A DNA stretch of 64,000 bases, from positions 524,988-588,987 of the forward strand of contig CH003106.1 of assembly GCA_000149265.1 (NCBI GenBank), in the 5' to 3' direction. The DNA comes from Ciona savignyi. Taxonomy: Eukaryota > Chordata > Ascidiacea > Phlebobranchia > Cionidae. The number at the start of each line of letters is the position of its first letter. The stretch's first letter is position 1. Under the pieces are notes generated by a model, which searched no databases, was not told where the DNA came from, and was given only the letters and a program-made list of their open reading frames with translations. The translations under genes were made by a program, and so were the position numbers. Positions 33,833 to 46,135 of the stretch are shown here, piece by piece.

Positions 33833-36609
33833 ATGTTGCTCTTGATAAAAGTCACCTTATTTTTGACAATCACGTTGAATTTATTGCCAGGTAAGTAGAT
33901 CAACATATAGCATTTCCATTTTTAAATCGAAGTGAAAAATTATATTTATTCGTTAAATAAAGGCAATTACCCAACTTCACAGTGCACATTTGTTAAGGAT
34001 AAAAACTGTGTATATTGTATCAAAACGAAAAACAATACTCAATAGGATAGGGTTATCCCCGTGAATGGGAAACCAAGTGGTAATCACACGGTCAATCGTC
34101 ATATCACCTCGCGGCCACCGTTTGGTTACCTGAGCTATTACATTGTTTTGTGATTCACAGAGCCCATTAATCCGCTGTTTAAGAAATGCATGTTAAGTGC
34201 CCAAAGACACAACTAACTAGCTAACGAACAGTCTCAAAACCTGCAAACCTTCGGCTGAAAGTCGTCGCACTAAAACGCCAGACTAAGCGGTCCGACAATC
34301 CAATGGTAAAGTCCGACCGAATAGCTTTGTGGGTTATTCAGGAAGGATTGCGGTTTCAAATCTAAAACGAATTCTTGAGATAATCGGAAGATTTCCCGTG
34401 TAATTCTAATTAATCATTTACGTGGTAAACATGGATATCCTATCCCTATATAGCAGTGGTTCCCAACCTGGGGGTCGCGACCCCCAAGGGGGTCGCAAAG
34501 CATGTTAAAGGGGGCCGCGAGGCTGTTGCTAATGTAAGAACAAGGGTAAATGTCAATAGGACTGGGTGCACCGGTACGCTAGTAGTATGTGCTTTCTTGT
34601 GTTTAATTTTCCATTAAGACATTTCATTCGGATTGCTAGTAGCACAATATTATTGTATCAGTATGCGTCCACTGTGATGTCATAAAACTATGACCACATG
34701 ACTGTAAACGTGCAATAGCTGCAAATTGGAACTCTATTAGAGAAGTAGCCTAGTATTATTATACAACAGAAATCAGTCAAAACTTGAAATTGATAAAAAT
34801 AGTTAAGGGGAGCATGATTTTTTTAGCTGCAGACCTACAAGACACGTTTAGCTGCAGACCTACAAGGTGTTCAACCATCACACCGATTTGATAATAAATG
34901 CATGTAAAACATTGAATATAAGTGTGGGTCACAGAATCTGCGAAAAAAATTTTAGGGGGTCACCTAAACAAAAAGGTTGGGAACCACTGCTATATAGGCT
35001 ATATACTACAAACGCAAGTACGAAACTATACTTTCATTTTGCAGAGGAAGCAAAGGCAGAGATACCAAGGTGCAAGCAAAACCTTACTGAACAATTTGGG
35101 AGTCTTTACTTCAGTAGAAGTAGAAAAAATAAAAGCAGTATAAGTTGCTCATGGACTTTTATTCCTCCCAATGACGAATCGAATCTGATGATCAGCATAA
35201 ACTACGTTAAAGTGAACGCCAATTTTTTATCACAAATCATTATGCCGGATGGTGGGTGCGATAAGAAAAGAATGGGATATAAACGTTTTATTGGTAGAGA
35301 TGGGAAAAACGCTCTTTGCGTCACACCGGCAATTGTCACATTACCGGATAACAATAGGGAAGTTTCTTATGGTCGTCAGATTACCTTCAGCCCAGAAGCC
35401 ATAAATTGAACGGCGATGTTCTCTACGTGCCTAGCCCAAGGACACAACCAAATGGCAAGCGACCAATTTTGAACCTTCAAATTTAACCAGTTTTTAGAAC
35501 TTAATACGACAGTCTATATACGCATTTAGGTTTGTTGCAATAAGTTTTTGTTTTGTTGCAGAAGTAGAAAATTTTGACGAAAATATACCTTGGAAGAAAT
35601 CTGCGTGTCGCTTCTACAGCAAACCAGGGGATGGATCTTGCGAGACCGCATGGTTGCAGTACAAGTGCAATGCGTCAACTAGTAAAATGTGGCCACCGCA
35701 AATTAGAATAGAATATCGGTATTTGCGACTGCAGTTAAACTACATCTTCATTAAGTGCCCAGTACAAGGTAATAGATAGATTTTGTTAAATAAAAAAAAA
35801 GGTTTTTTAAATCGTTTTCATCGAATTTTAGTGGAAGTTCAAACAAATACGAACACATCTGTGGGCCCACCCAAAACTACCGGAAGTCCAAATCGTAAGA
35901 ATGAACTTTAATTTTAGTTCATATCAGATTGGTTTCCTTTCGTTGTTGCAGATACACAATACAACGTTGGAGCCTTGGAGAAAATGAAACTAAATTATAC
36001 CATTGCCCTTGGATGCGCAATCGGCTTGGGAAGTGTGATGGTCATCAAACTATTGGTAGATTTAACTATGCGAATGAGGTGAGAATTGGTGGTGGTGTCA
36101 TTTGTATCCTAGAGCGCGGGGAAATGACGTTGAATGATTTATTCATGTGTAGGTCTGACTGGCGTATACGGACCAGTAGTCGAAGCTTTTGCAGTGTGTT
36201 AGACATTAGTTGTTAGAGTAGTTGCTCTTTCAGTTTTTTCCGATTAATTAACTAAACGACCGTCGCTAATTGCCTTGATCAAGAGCACGACAGACTACCA
36301 CCGACCAGTTTTAATCATGTAATCCTACGGTTAAAAGGTAATGCAATGAGACCAACTTTTAATGCAAAATGAAAACAAAACCTTACTAAGTCGCAGGTTT
36401 AATAGCCAGTCTTATAAATATACACCTTCCATTTAACCGTATCCATACCACACAGAAAACAACGAACTACTGCGGGTGGACACACCAACCCAGCTTACGT
36501 CAACAGTCCAGCCAAGCAAGTGACGTCATGCAAATTACCCGAGAAAACACAAACCGCGGAAATCGTGGAAAATGAAATTTATATTCCTTTTGGGGAAGAC
36601 CCCTGTTAA
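33833..36609 (+). CDS. CUB-like type I membrane protein with tyrosine-motif tail (gene F)
   Basis: Exons: 33833-33890, 35045-35251, 35562-35768, 35832-35894, 35952-36078, 36456-36609. 816 bases, 271 residues, all phases continuous. Residues 1-19 are a signal peptide. Residues ~20-157 look like one CUB-like domain split over two exons: SCSWTFIPPND and LMISINYVKV in the first half, CRFYSKPGDGSC and WPPQIRIEYRYLRLQLNYIF in the second. A short Thr/Pro linker follows, then one membrane span (YTIALGCAIGLGSVMVIKLL) and a ~55-residue tail with NPAYVNSP and NEIYIPF, both candidate SH2-binding tyrosines. Related to the tandem genes at 52.0 and 57.2 kb: same cysteine spacing, WPP motif and phase-1 exons. 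The donor at 35252 is GTGGGT. Intron 1 holds a SINE and a hAT element. Function unknown; a receptor role is inferred. Confidence 0.7.
34040..34300 (-). mobile_element. SINE-like repeat (reverse) in CUB-like gene F intron 1
   Basis: 'aataggatagggttatccccgtgaatggg' is the reverse of the SINE tail. It continues 'cacggtcaatcgtcatatcacctcgcggccacc' and ends 'ttcggctgaaagtcgtcgcactaaaacgccagactaagcgg'. Confidence 0.75.
34454..34989. mobile_element. hAT-type non-autonomous element with 8-bp target duplication
   Basis: Starts CAGTGGTTCCCAACCTGGGG and ends AAGGTTGGGAACCACTG, so the terminal repeats are inverted (about 16 bp). It is flanked by the 8-bp direct repeat CTATATAG (34446-34453 and 34990-34997). 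CAG...CTG termini plus an 8-bp duplication are typical of hAT transposons. No transposase is encoded in its 536 bp. It lies in intron 1 of gene F. Confidence 0.9.
35290..35475 (-). mobile_element. Degraded SINE-like fragment in gene F intron 2
   Basis: 'gatgggaaaaacgct...cacaccggcaattgtcacattacc', then 'ctagcccaaggacacaacc...aagcgaccaattttgaacctt', follow the order of a reversed SINE. The apparent continuation of the CUB reading frame through here is therefore not coding; the exon ends at 35251. Confidence 0.6.
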
Positions 36610-38883
36610 AGATTATTTAACGGCATTTGTTTTGCTTTGTTTTCTACTAAGTAAAATATTGTGCTAACACCCACACATTATGGGTTGGTGGTAGTTGAAA
36701 CAATTGTTCAATGTACTGTGCAGGTTTAGAGAATCAGTTACGTAATTGATATTTTAAATCAGTGGCCTAGCGTTTGAAACAACTAAACTACAAAACGTTT
36801 TAAAATAGTTATATAAAAATTAACTTGCCTGCCTGCCAGCATACAAGTATTGGTGAAAATATTGGTGTTTTGATTGCATATTTTAAAACGAAAATGATTT
36901 TAGGCTTAAAAATGTATAGGGCTGTTAGTTTAGCAGTTAACTCACACAATTTTAGTCATTTTTATGTAAAACAATATGCAAATGCTGTGTTAGTGTATTA
37001 TCAAAATAAACACTACCATCAAATTTATTAAAATAATATTTAATTGTAATTATGTTAGCTCTTTCTAATCGCCCCTCCCTTTAACATTGTGAATTTTGAA
37101 GCTTTATTTCCTGTTTTATTAAACTCTCTGTGTTTGTGTTTTAAAATATTTTTAACAGTCCCTTCTCAAATATTTTTTTTATTAAGTCGTTAGTATAATT
37201 AGCAAAATACTGCTGATTGCAGCAATTTACAAAGTAATAAACTTGATTTACCGAAAGCGATGTTTCTTGTACCCCAAATCTATTATAGGGTCACAAACCA
37301 ATTGTGGATTTGATCTTTAGTGAGTCTACAAACATTACATGCCACAAAATTAAGGATTGTACAGTTTTTCTTTGCTGTTGCATCCCACAATGCCAATGTA
37401 AAGAGAGTATTTTCACTGATAAAAAGTCAGTGGGCTGAAGTGAGAAGCAAGTTTAGAGTTGCGACTATATATAAAAGGCACATTGATTTTTTAATAAAAT
37501 TTTAAAAATGTGTATAGTGAATGTTTTTCATTCATTTTTGAAATCAGACAAGGCTCTTGTGAATAGAATTATATCTTTAAACAAGATCATGGTCAAAAGA
37601 GTAAATTTGTACTTGACTTACAAGGTGTCTTTAATTTGTTTTACTTGATTGTTGTAAAGCATCATATATCAAATCAATGTCTGAATCGTTAGGAAATGTC
37701 TGTTAAATTAGAATATGTTAAATATCAATGATAAAATTTTACTACTATTTAAGGTTTCCTTTTGTTTTATTATAAAAATATGTTGTTAAAAATTTCCTTA
37801 ATCATGTAGGATCAGTTGGATTCTAGTATTTTCGCAAGGTATTGCAATGAGTTCAAAGCTAGATAGTGTAGCCTAACCGTATTTCTTTAAAGTAAACTTT
37901 TCTAAATAAGATATTTTTATGTTTATTTCCGCGAATAAGAAAACACAAGGGAGCGTTAACACACGGGCAATCATAAGGTTAACTCGAGTCCAACGGCGGA
38001 TTACCAAAGCTATTGCGTTTGAGACAATTGATACGTCCCTTTAACGAACTTAAATACTTCCTGGGCTAAAGGTGTCTTATTTAAAATGGAAAGTGATTTA
38101 TGAATTTTATAAATGAATAAACACAAATTTTACATAAGATAATCCTCTGGGTTAGGCGATACCACTAAATGTCTTTCCCTAGAACAAAGCCGACATGTAA
38201 TCGAACAGTTTCGAATCTACAACGGTCTAGATATAGAGTCATTTGATTTTGTTTGATCTCTCGATTTAAATTCACTGGAACCGCCCAAAAATAGCGACTT
38301 AATTTGAAACCTATGGGGCGCATCAGTTTGTAAAAAAAGTTTCAAGAAAAGGGTGACGATTTAGCTAAATCGGCAGAAAAGATGAATTTTTACAAACGGC
38401 GCTCCATAGAAACCATTGAAATCCCATACAATTTACAAAAAGAGTGACCTTGTTTTGGGCTGTATGACGTCATATACTTCAAATACAATGTCCCCATTGA
38501 CGTATTAGTTTCTGGAAGCTTCGGAAGTCGAAACCCGGAAACTCAGAAAAGATGAGCTGTTGTTATGCGTTGAACGGTTTAGAAACACCTAAAGAGTTTT
38601 AAAATAAAATAAGTTTTTAATATAAGGGTAGAAAAAAACAAGAAAACATTAAAACAGAAAAAAAGAAAAGATTTAATCTAAAATATTAATAAAAGCCAGG
38701 AAAAAATTGAGAGTACAGTAATTTTAACGATATATAGCCGCTCTAGGTTTGTAAGTTTAGTAGCACAGTGTATTATCGTACGTCTCTGTCTATTTAAATT
38801 CTCATAAAATTTGACGGTACACTATTTTCTCATTCAGATGTTATTGTTGGTTTGTATAACTGCAAAAATTAAATTGCTTTAAA
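36610..38883. other. Intergenic region with transposon remains
   Basis: Holds the gene F 3' UTR (AATAAA at 37005-37010), a hAT transposase remnant (own entry), and a reversed SINE fragment at about 37915-38060. AT-rich sequence with no other coding signal follows. The GPCR promoter region is 38500-38880. Confidence 0.5.
37290..37505 (+). pseudogene. hAT transposase C-terminal remnant
   Basis: An open stretch ends at TAA 37503-37505. It carries FAVASHNANVKRVFSLIKSQW then EVRSKFRVATI, the pattern of the hAT dimerisation domain (conserved S-x-N-A-x-V-E-R-V-F-S ... R-x-x-L). No upstream catalytic part is recognisable. It may belong to the family that mobilised the non-autonomous copies at 34454 and 56100, but that link is inference. 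Confidence 0.75.
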
Positions 38884-39846
38884 ATGTCAGGTATTAACGC
38901 CACTATTCTTTCTAATGTCACTTCCTTAAATCGCTTCAACCCCCCGGTATGGTGCATAGCTGAGATCTGCAATGTCACAATCATTGTCATTATAACGTGG
39001 CTCGTGATGGCGATCTGTATTTACGGAAGGAGAAGCGGAAAATGGCGGAATCAAAATGACGTAATAGGAGAAAATGCTGGAAATGTGTATACGTCATTCT
39101 TATGCGCCTTCCTAGTTTTTTACATCAAATTAATTGCAGACCAAGCGGTGTTTAACGTCGGCTTTGGCTACGTCACATCACTAGCTTGTGCAATTTCTAT
39201 TAAAATATCAATAACGTGGTTTACCCTTACTGCAATTGCAGTATTTACATTTGTGTGGCTTAAACAACGTTCTCTTCTCCACCACCCAGTTATATCAACA
39301 GTTTGCAGCAGCTGGCTGAATGTTGTCAGTTGGATTTGCATATTGGTTACAAATGGTAGCTGCATTGCTTGCGGAATAGCGTACGTGCTGCTTAATGACA
39401 ATAAATCATCCATCCGTGGCTGTGTTACCAGTTCAACTTACACTGCTTGGCCGGTGTACATGGGTTATTCTATCTTCCTCGCCGGTCAGTTATTGCTGCT
39501 TTTGCTGTTTATCTATCTCTTACGAAAATGCACATCTGTAGTAAACGCTGGACGAATCTCGGCCGTTGTAAAACGATCAACAGTTGTCGCATTTGTCTGT
39601 TTTGCGAGTGATATTATATTGGTGGTCATATCAGAACTAGCAATTCCCAGTGGTACCCCAACACACGTTACAATTATACTGTACGAAATAACCGAGTTTA
39701 TCAATTTACTGTCCCTTCTCCTATCTTTTAAATGCTGGAAAGACATTGTTATGTCACCCTTACGTCATACCCAATTGGAACCAAACATCACTTCAAGTGA
39801 ACAAAGATCGCCCGTTGGAGTCCCAATCGATAAAGCAAGTGCTTAA
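38884..39846 (+). CDS. Intronless seven-transmembrane receptor-like protein
   Basis: Single exon, 320 residues. Two N-glycosylation sites (N5, N11) sit at the extracellular N-terminus. Hydrophobic segments lie at about 25-47, 68-88, 100-124, 142-168, 190-214, 229-251 and 263-286, followed by a ~35-residue Ser/Pro tail. The first loop is basic (GRRSGKWR). The DRY box after TM3 and the NPxxY of TM7 are absent (TM3 ends FVWLKQRS; TM7 reads INLLSLLLSFKCW), so it is not a standard rhodopsin-class receptor. Intronless in a region where all other genes have introns, which suggests retroposition or a lineage-specific chemoreceptor-type family. Ligand unknown. The TAA overlaps an AATAAA at 39845-39850. 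Confidence 0.75.
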   Translation: MSGINATILSNVTSLNRFNPPVWCIAEICNVTIIVIITWLVMAICIYGRRSGKWRNQNDVIGENAGNVYTSFLCAFLVFYIKLIADQAVFNVGFGYVTSLACAISIKISITWFTLTAIAVFTFVWLKQRSLLHHPVISTVCSSWLNVVSWICILVTNGSCIACGIAYVLLNDNKSSIRGCVTSSTYTAWPVYMGYSIFLAGQLLLLLLFIYLLRKCTSVVNAGRISAVVKRSTVVAFVCFASDIILVVISELAIPSGTPTHVTIILYEITEFINLLSLLLSFKCWKDIVMSPLRHTQLEPNITSSEQRSPVGVPIDKASA

Positions 39847-40902
39847 TAAACTGTTGCACACAAGGTTAATTTACTTTAAGAAGCAATGATAGGCTCAGGA
39901 CCGTATTTGTATCAAAGTCGACAATAATATCGGCCGCGTGAGGTTAAAATAAGTTTTTCTTACCGAGCCAAGTTTTGGAACGCTGATGGGGTCGTGCCCA
40001 ATACCGTTTTTGTATAATAAGCCGGTATATGTATTGGTCGCGTTAACCATTTGGCCACACGGAATGAACTAAAAGTTTTTCTTGTGGTGTACTCTTGGAA
40101 GATGCCATAAAAATATTATAGCTGCTTTAACATTGTTGTAATCTATAATTAAATATTTATTTTAATTTTACTGCTGGGTTTCAACCCATCTCGATTTTAA
40201 AACCGTTTATTGAATATAATTTGGTATTTGTATCGGTTGCGTTAACAATTCCCCCATTACCCCGTATATTTCTGTTTATATTAATTAATTTGCAAGTTTA
40301 ATGAAATTTGGCGAAAACGTATATATATATATATGATTTATTAATGTAATAAATAAAATGGACTCTATTAACAACAGTGGCTTTGTCGTATTTTTATCGA
40401 TTTCCACTCTTTAAAGATGATTATTTTTTGTGTGTTTTCCGGAATTGGTCGCTAGTTATTCGGATGTGCCATTTGTCAGGGCACTTAACGGGCATTTCCT
40501 GAACCAAGTAGAATGATGGGTTTTACCAAATAGCTGCGTTTACCCAAGGAAGTTATTTGACGATTGCCCGTGTGAAAACGCCCATTGAGTTATCTCCTCT
40601 AAGAAGATAAACAAGAACATCCAATTCTGATTTGTCGTCATTAAAATGAGACCAATAATGATCAGTTTCTAATATCGAGTATCGTTTTTCGAAAAAAAGA
40701 AAAACGATTCTCTGAAACAGACTGCCTCTTAACAACACAATTTCTAGGCTACCTCTACCACAGCAAAATCTTGCTGTTATGAGCAACTTTAAGTGCACTT
40801 AACCAGCAGTGTAGCAGAAACCAGTGTTTAATTCACATTAATGTGCATTGTTGGTATTATAGTATAGGGTTTAGGAAATTTGAGGAGTCTTAAGCAATTA
40901 CA
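39847..40902. other. Intergenic region upstream of the first MCT-like gene
   Basis: Contains a copy of the dispersed word 'tattggtcgcgttaaccattt' at about 40030, a short (TA)n at 40321-40334, and a SINE fragment at about 40440-40625. Bases 40780-40830 ('gtgcacttaaccagcag...agcagaaa') recur at 45765-45800 upstream of the second MCT-like gene. Confidence 0.55.
40440..40625 (+). mobile_element. SINE-like fragment
   Basis: 'ggaattggtcgctagttattcgg', 'agggcacttaacgggcatttcctgaacc', 'tgacgattgcccgtgtgaaaacgcccattg'. Head missing, interior shortened. Confidence 0.55.
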
Positions 40903-41911
40903 ATGAAAGCGGTAACTAAGATAGATGGTGGCTGGGGATGGGTTGTTGTTGCATTTGGAAGTGTTTTCTGTGCTATTAAAACAGGAGCAGAGAGATGCTT
41001 TTCAGTTTTCTATATGGACATTATGCTTGCCTATGACATTGATTATGCAACGGTATCACAAGTGCTGGGTCTATTTTACGTGGGATATGCTATATCAGGT
41101 AAGTGGTTGTGCATCTGGGATAATTTTTTAATAAATAAAGTACGGTATACCATTGTTAAAACTACAACCTATAGGCCTATGGGTAAATACATAGCGACTT
41201 TAAGCTAAACCGAGTAATCGTTGTATACTAAAAGTGTTTTTTAACAGGGTTGTGTGCGTCGCCGCTGATCAAACGATTTGGGTTTCGTATTTGTATGATG
41301 GTATCTGGTGTGTTTGCATCTGCTTCATGCATTATTGCTTCTGTGCCTGGGCCGTTTTGGAAGCTTGTTGCCTTCTATGGAGTTTTCACAGGTAAAACCG
41401 CTGACTGTTTACACAGTTTTTTAATTAGCCACAAAAAGCAACGTTTTAGAAAAGCTTTCGATACTAATTAAACATCAACGAATTAACACGGAAATCATTT
41501 TCGGAAAGCTTACGTTCGTTAATTCATCTTTTACACTCATTGTGTTAAGACGTAGGAATTTTATGCATTAGAATTATGCCAGGAAAGTTTTATTAAAACA
41601 GTTTGTGTAAAAACGTATACCTCTATGTTAAAGTTTTAAAAACGCGCTGGAAAATGAAAGGTAAAAACTATTTTGAAAAATTTGTTTTAACCTGATGTTT
41701 GGGGAAGCTCTTCAACAAGCAGTTTGCACCACAACAACTGCTGTGAAGGAAAATGCGAGATCAAATTTCATTAAACCTGATAGAGGAAACTGGAAATGAC
41801 GTTTTCACATTGCGTTTCCGCAAGCAGCAGACATTAAACAATCGACTCAATATACGAATGATACTTAATTTGGGTATAAACACAATTGGCCGGTTTTGAT
41901 CGCTAGTTTGG

Positions 41912-41953
<42 letters not shown>

Positions 41954-44812
41954 TATGTTTTACATGTCATTTTTTGCGAATCGCTTTTAGGGCATCGTTA
42001 AAACGGTTGTTAAACTTTTTGTCAACTGTCATAATGCCGCTTTCACGTCAACTTTCGTGGTTAATTAAAAAAAACAAGGTCAACTGCAGGTGAACGGCGA
42101 TTAAAAAGGGAATCAATTATGTTTCATGTTTTATTTTTATTAAAATCTACAGCCTAAAATTACCGACGAGAGATAACACCCTTCATAGCCTATATACTGG
42201 TTTGCTGATAATACATAAACAACTTTTCCTTAAACAGGATTTTTTATTGGAATCCAAATGGCCTGTATGGTGACGGCAATCGTCAATTACTTCGACAAGA
42301 AGCTTAACTTTGCCTCTCAACTGCAGTATATCGGGTACAGCATCGGTCCGTTTATCGCTTGTCCCTTATTTCAAGTCATGATCGATTTCTTTACGTGGAA
42401 CGGAGCGCTAATGGTACACAAGATGCTTGCTTGCAAATATAGATAGAAATGTTTATGTATGCAAGCTTAAATCTTTATTCATTATATCTTTTCTTATATC
42501 AAATTAATTTGCAGATGTTGGCCGGCATTCTTTTAAATACCATTCTGGCAGGTGCGGTTATGCGACCTATTGTGCATCACAACATATTACCGGGAAAGAA
42601 ACTTGAGTATCGGGAATCTGACGAAAATCAAACCAAAGTATATACATTAATTTGATAATAGTCTACTACTCTCAATGATTCTCTAGTTTATACCTGCATA
42701 AAAATCGTAGACTGTTTATAAAAGGACAGTCGTAATATTACCTTTTTTCGTATTTACACGATCTGCTTAGCTTGGTTCATAGTACGGGGGTATTTGGCCG
42801 AAAGGTTACATATTTGAAACTGGTCGCTAGCTAGTTGGTTGTGTACTTGAGCAAGGCACTTAACGGATATTGCCTGAACCCAGTGGATAAATGGGTTTTA
42901 CTGAATTGAAGGGAAGTCTCAATCATATACAACACACTGCAATAGCTCTGGTAACCCGACGGTGAGGGTAAGGCTAATCTGACGATTGTCAGTGTGTTAA
43001 CCCTCTTGGTTTTACCATCCCCAGGATAAACATGAATATTTTATCCTATGACCGTGTAAAGGATTAATTGCAAATACAGAGACTATTTATTTTCATGAAT
43101 TTTTTTTTACTGGGTTACAATTTAAACCCATATTAAGCAGGTTATATGGTCAGTTTTTTTAACATTATGCTGTATACGAATAGTTGACGTTAACCATTTG
43201 ACACCATGACGGCGACCATTAATTACAACGTATCGTTTTGGAGTAACTTTTATATTTAGCAGGATTTCGAAGTTGAACCATGCACGCAGAGGTTGTCCCA
43301 GCAACTTGACCTACATCTCTTCACCCAGTTGCGATTCTACGTGCTGATATTAGAGCACACCATGAGTTACATTGCGACATCAGCCGCTTTTATGTTCCTC
43401 ATTCCTTTCGGAATTGAGCGTGGGTAACTGTTAATTTTTAACGTTCACTATATTGAAACGTTTTTGTTTTGTTTTTAGATGCTGGTTTGAGCAGAAGCAA
43501 AGCGGCTTTTTTAACTTCTGCTGAATCTATCGGTGAAGCAATGGCAAAACTATTGTTCATGTTTTTATTTCATCGAATTCCTATTCGCTTTCAGAAGTTA
43601 TTTATTGTAAGTTTTTAACTGCACGAATTGAATAAAAATAGAATAGTTTTTGTTTATATTATTTTTCCCATAATAAAAACACGTAAGCAGGGATAAAAGC
43701 TAGACGCAAAATTGTATGCAAGATCATTTTTTCAAGATTTGATGATACCCTATGTCTTAGTTATAATTAAATACCTTAAATAAAACTTGAACTTAAGTTT
43801 ACAGTTATTGTATTTTGTAAATGGCTACATTTATATCACTTTAACTGCAATATTCCACGACCTTTATTTACAGTGTTCCTTTTATCTCGCCAACACCATA
43901 CTCTTTGCAATTCTTCCGAATATCCTAGGCTACGACAGCTTACTAATCAACTGTGTGGTTATCGGTTTAATGAGTGGTGGCATCGACGGAGTTTATTCTG
44001 TTCTTTGTGTTCAAATATTTGGACAAAAACACGTATCGTCTCTGATCGGTTATACGAATGCATTCTCCATGTTAGCTTGCTCGGCTGTTGCACTTTTAGT
44101 TGGTATGAATTATGAAGTAAAATATTTAACTAGTAATATAAAATATGTGTATGTTTTATTTACGTCGGTGGGAAAACGCAAGAAGTGTTATCGCCAGGCA
44201 ATGATCTTATTACATTGCCGTAGGGTTTCCGGGGCTATTGCGGTGTGTTGTAGGCCTTTAACACTAAAATTTTACATAGTTTTCTTTACATAAAGTATTG
44301 AAAACTATGCTTGATGTAGTTTTTAATATTACACATAGGGTAAATGCCTTTTTATATTATTTTTTTATTTATTATACTCAGCACAAGTTTGCATTTCCGC
44401 TGTTATAAAGAGGCGTTTGTCCGCCAGTGCGCATGAGTGTGTCTCGATAAGGTCAAAATGCAACCGACAAAACCATCGTCCAATAAACTTAAGTATGCTC
44501 TGAGCCATCAAACTATGCTTGAAAACATTTTTATGATTAAGTCATGTTATTATTAAAAACAGTTTTTTCAGCTGTTCAGAGGATAGGGTTTTTACGCGTT
44601 AAGACAAAATTTATGTTTTTTTGATTAAAAACAGTTTTAATTATTGTTATTTTACAGGTTACATTGTGGACGTCACAGCTGATCTGTCGAATGCGTTTTA
44701 TTTTGGGTCAATCACGTACGGAATAGCCAGTGTGCTGATGTTACTTTTACATTTCATAACTGAGACTCATTCTCAAAATGTTTTAGTGAAGCAGACCAAT
44801 ATAATCAACTAG
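40903..44812 (+). CDS. SLC16-like (monocarboxylate transporter family) protein, copy 1
   Basis: Exons: 40903-41098, 41248-41391, 42238-42413, 42515-42637, 43263-43419, 43479-43606, 43874-44102, 44658-44812. 1308 bases, 435 residues, phases continuous. Major facilitator protein of the SLC16 type. The N-terminal DGGWGWVVV is the MCT signature before TM1. Further membrane segments are seen in FYGVFTGFFIGIQMACMVTA, LQYIGYSIGPFIACP, ILLNTILAGAVM, LFAILPNI, INCVVIGLMSGGIDGVYSVL and ITYGIASVLMLLLHF. The central loop carries charged residues (PGKKLEYRESDENQ). Likely carries a small organic acid or related solute with protons across the plasma membrane; substrate not predictable. Shorter than mammalian MCTs (~450-500). 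Exon 5 uses a GTGGGT donor. Poly(A) signal at 44822-44827. The same exon plan as copy 2 shows tandem duplication. Confidence 0.85.
41915..41952. repeat. (TA)n microsatellite
   Basis: A run of about 18 TA dinucleotides in intron 2 of the first MCT-like gene. Confidence 0.95.
42764..43050 (+). mobile_element. SINE-like tRNA-derived repeat in MCT-like copy 1, intron 4
   Basis: 'tgcttagcttggttcatagtacggg', 'ggccgaaaggttacatatttgaaactgg', 'gcaaggcacttaacggatattgcctg', 'tctgacgattgtcagtgtgttaacc', '...ccaggataaacatgaatattttatcc'. Absent from the matching intron of copy 2, so it inserted after the duplication or was lost there. Confidence 0.7.
44155..44265 (-). repeat. SINE 3' fragment in MCT-like copy 1, intron 7
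   Basis: 'gtgggaaaacgcaagaagtgttatcgccaggcaatgatc...attgcggtgtgttgtag'. The same fragment is at 50085-50190 in intron 7 of copy 2, so it predates the gene duplication. Confidence 0.6.
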
Positions 44813-46135
44813 AAGCTTTTTAATAAAGTAGTTTATTTTATTAAGTTAAGGAGGCAGGATAAAACGGCAAAACTACAGTAGTTATTTTTCTCGTCCGCGT
44901 CATATTCGTTTTAATAATCATATTCGTAATATAACCCTAACAAGAAGGAATAGTACCCTAACATGAAAACTACACTTACCAATAAAAGGTAACAGTGCTA
45001 ATCCGTGCGTTAAGCAGCAGTTTTTACAACGACTGTACTAAGAGAAGTCTGAATGCCTTTGATCTCAAGTTTTACCGTTTCGTATCAGTAAGAAAATGCT
45101 TGTATTTTTTTTAAAAAAGCTAAAAATGCAGCTGTCTTATTATTTGATAACAATTTAATACTAAAATACAAAACAATCAGTTGTCAACAGAACTGCTGAA
45201 GCGAAACCAATTATAATAAATTTTAACTGGGGACAAATTGAGTGCGATTGTTTGTAACAGCTTAGTTTAGTGGCCGAGTGGTTAACTCGACCATACATAT
45301 ACCGACTCGTATACAAAAACGGTTATAGTCACCAGTCAATCTTGGATTCCAAACTTGAATCGGTAAAAAAAAGGTTAGTTTAGTTTAAATCTTTTAAATG
45401 AGTCGTAGATAAAATGTCAAGATAAGTAAAATGTTTAATTAGTTGATATATCAAATTGGAGCAACCAAACACTTCAAAAAAGAGGCGAACAGCTGGTAAA
45501 CAAAGCCACGATTACTCAAGCGAAAACAGATTATGTGCGAGTCATTAAAAGTCAATATCTAAGGACGCCTTATATGCTTACTCATGCGAAACGTAACAAT
45601 TATCGATTACCGTTGCAATTATATATAGTTGTATTCTTTGCAATGATTTCAAAAAAGGTTCGAAAGGGTAGAAATAGCCTGATTATTATTTTACAATCGT
45701 TCTATGTAATGCATTTACCGGAATACTACGGTTAATAAACAACAAAAGGTCGTTGTAATGTGCAATTTGAAGTGCACTTAACCAGCAGTAGAGCAGAAAA
45801 ACAATGTTTAAATGTCGCTTTCGCCTGTTTTATGTTCCAAACTAATTATTTAGTTTGAGGCATAGCCTAATAATATTTTAAATTGAAAAACAAATAATGA
45901 TTAAGTAAAATTATATAAAAGGGAAGACTTTTTTTACCAGACAATCGAATAATGGATGTATACATAGAAAACTTTTTAAATTGTTGTTTGTTTATTTTAA
46001 ATTTTCATCTACGTTTGGCCAGCAGGTTTCTTTTCACCGTGATAGTAAAATACGTCCCGTATTAAGGTGTATAGTTGGTAATTCAATAGTAGCTTTAGGG
46101 AATTTGCGGCGTCTTGGACCATTGGACGACGCCCA
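44813..46135. other. Intergenic region between the two MCT-like genes
   Basis: AATAAA at 44822-44827 ends copy 1. A tRNA-like 'tttagtggccgagtggttaactcgaccata' at about 45268-45298 could be a decayed tRNA-derived element. Bases 45765-45800 match the upstream region of copy 1. Nothing else coding. Confidence 0.5.

Noticed and set aside
34867..35409. A single 180-residue + strand protein
   Set aside because: Its first third is inside the hAT element and its last third is a decayed SINE. Only 35045-35251 is supported as an exon.
45268..45370. tRNA gene
   Set aside because: 'ggccgagtggttaactcg' resembles a tRNA D-arm with A box, but I could not form an acceptor stem or anticodon arm. It is more likely a tRNA-derived repeat fragment.
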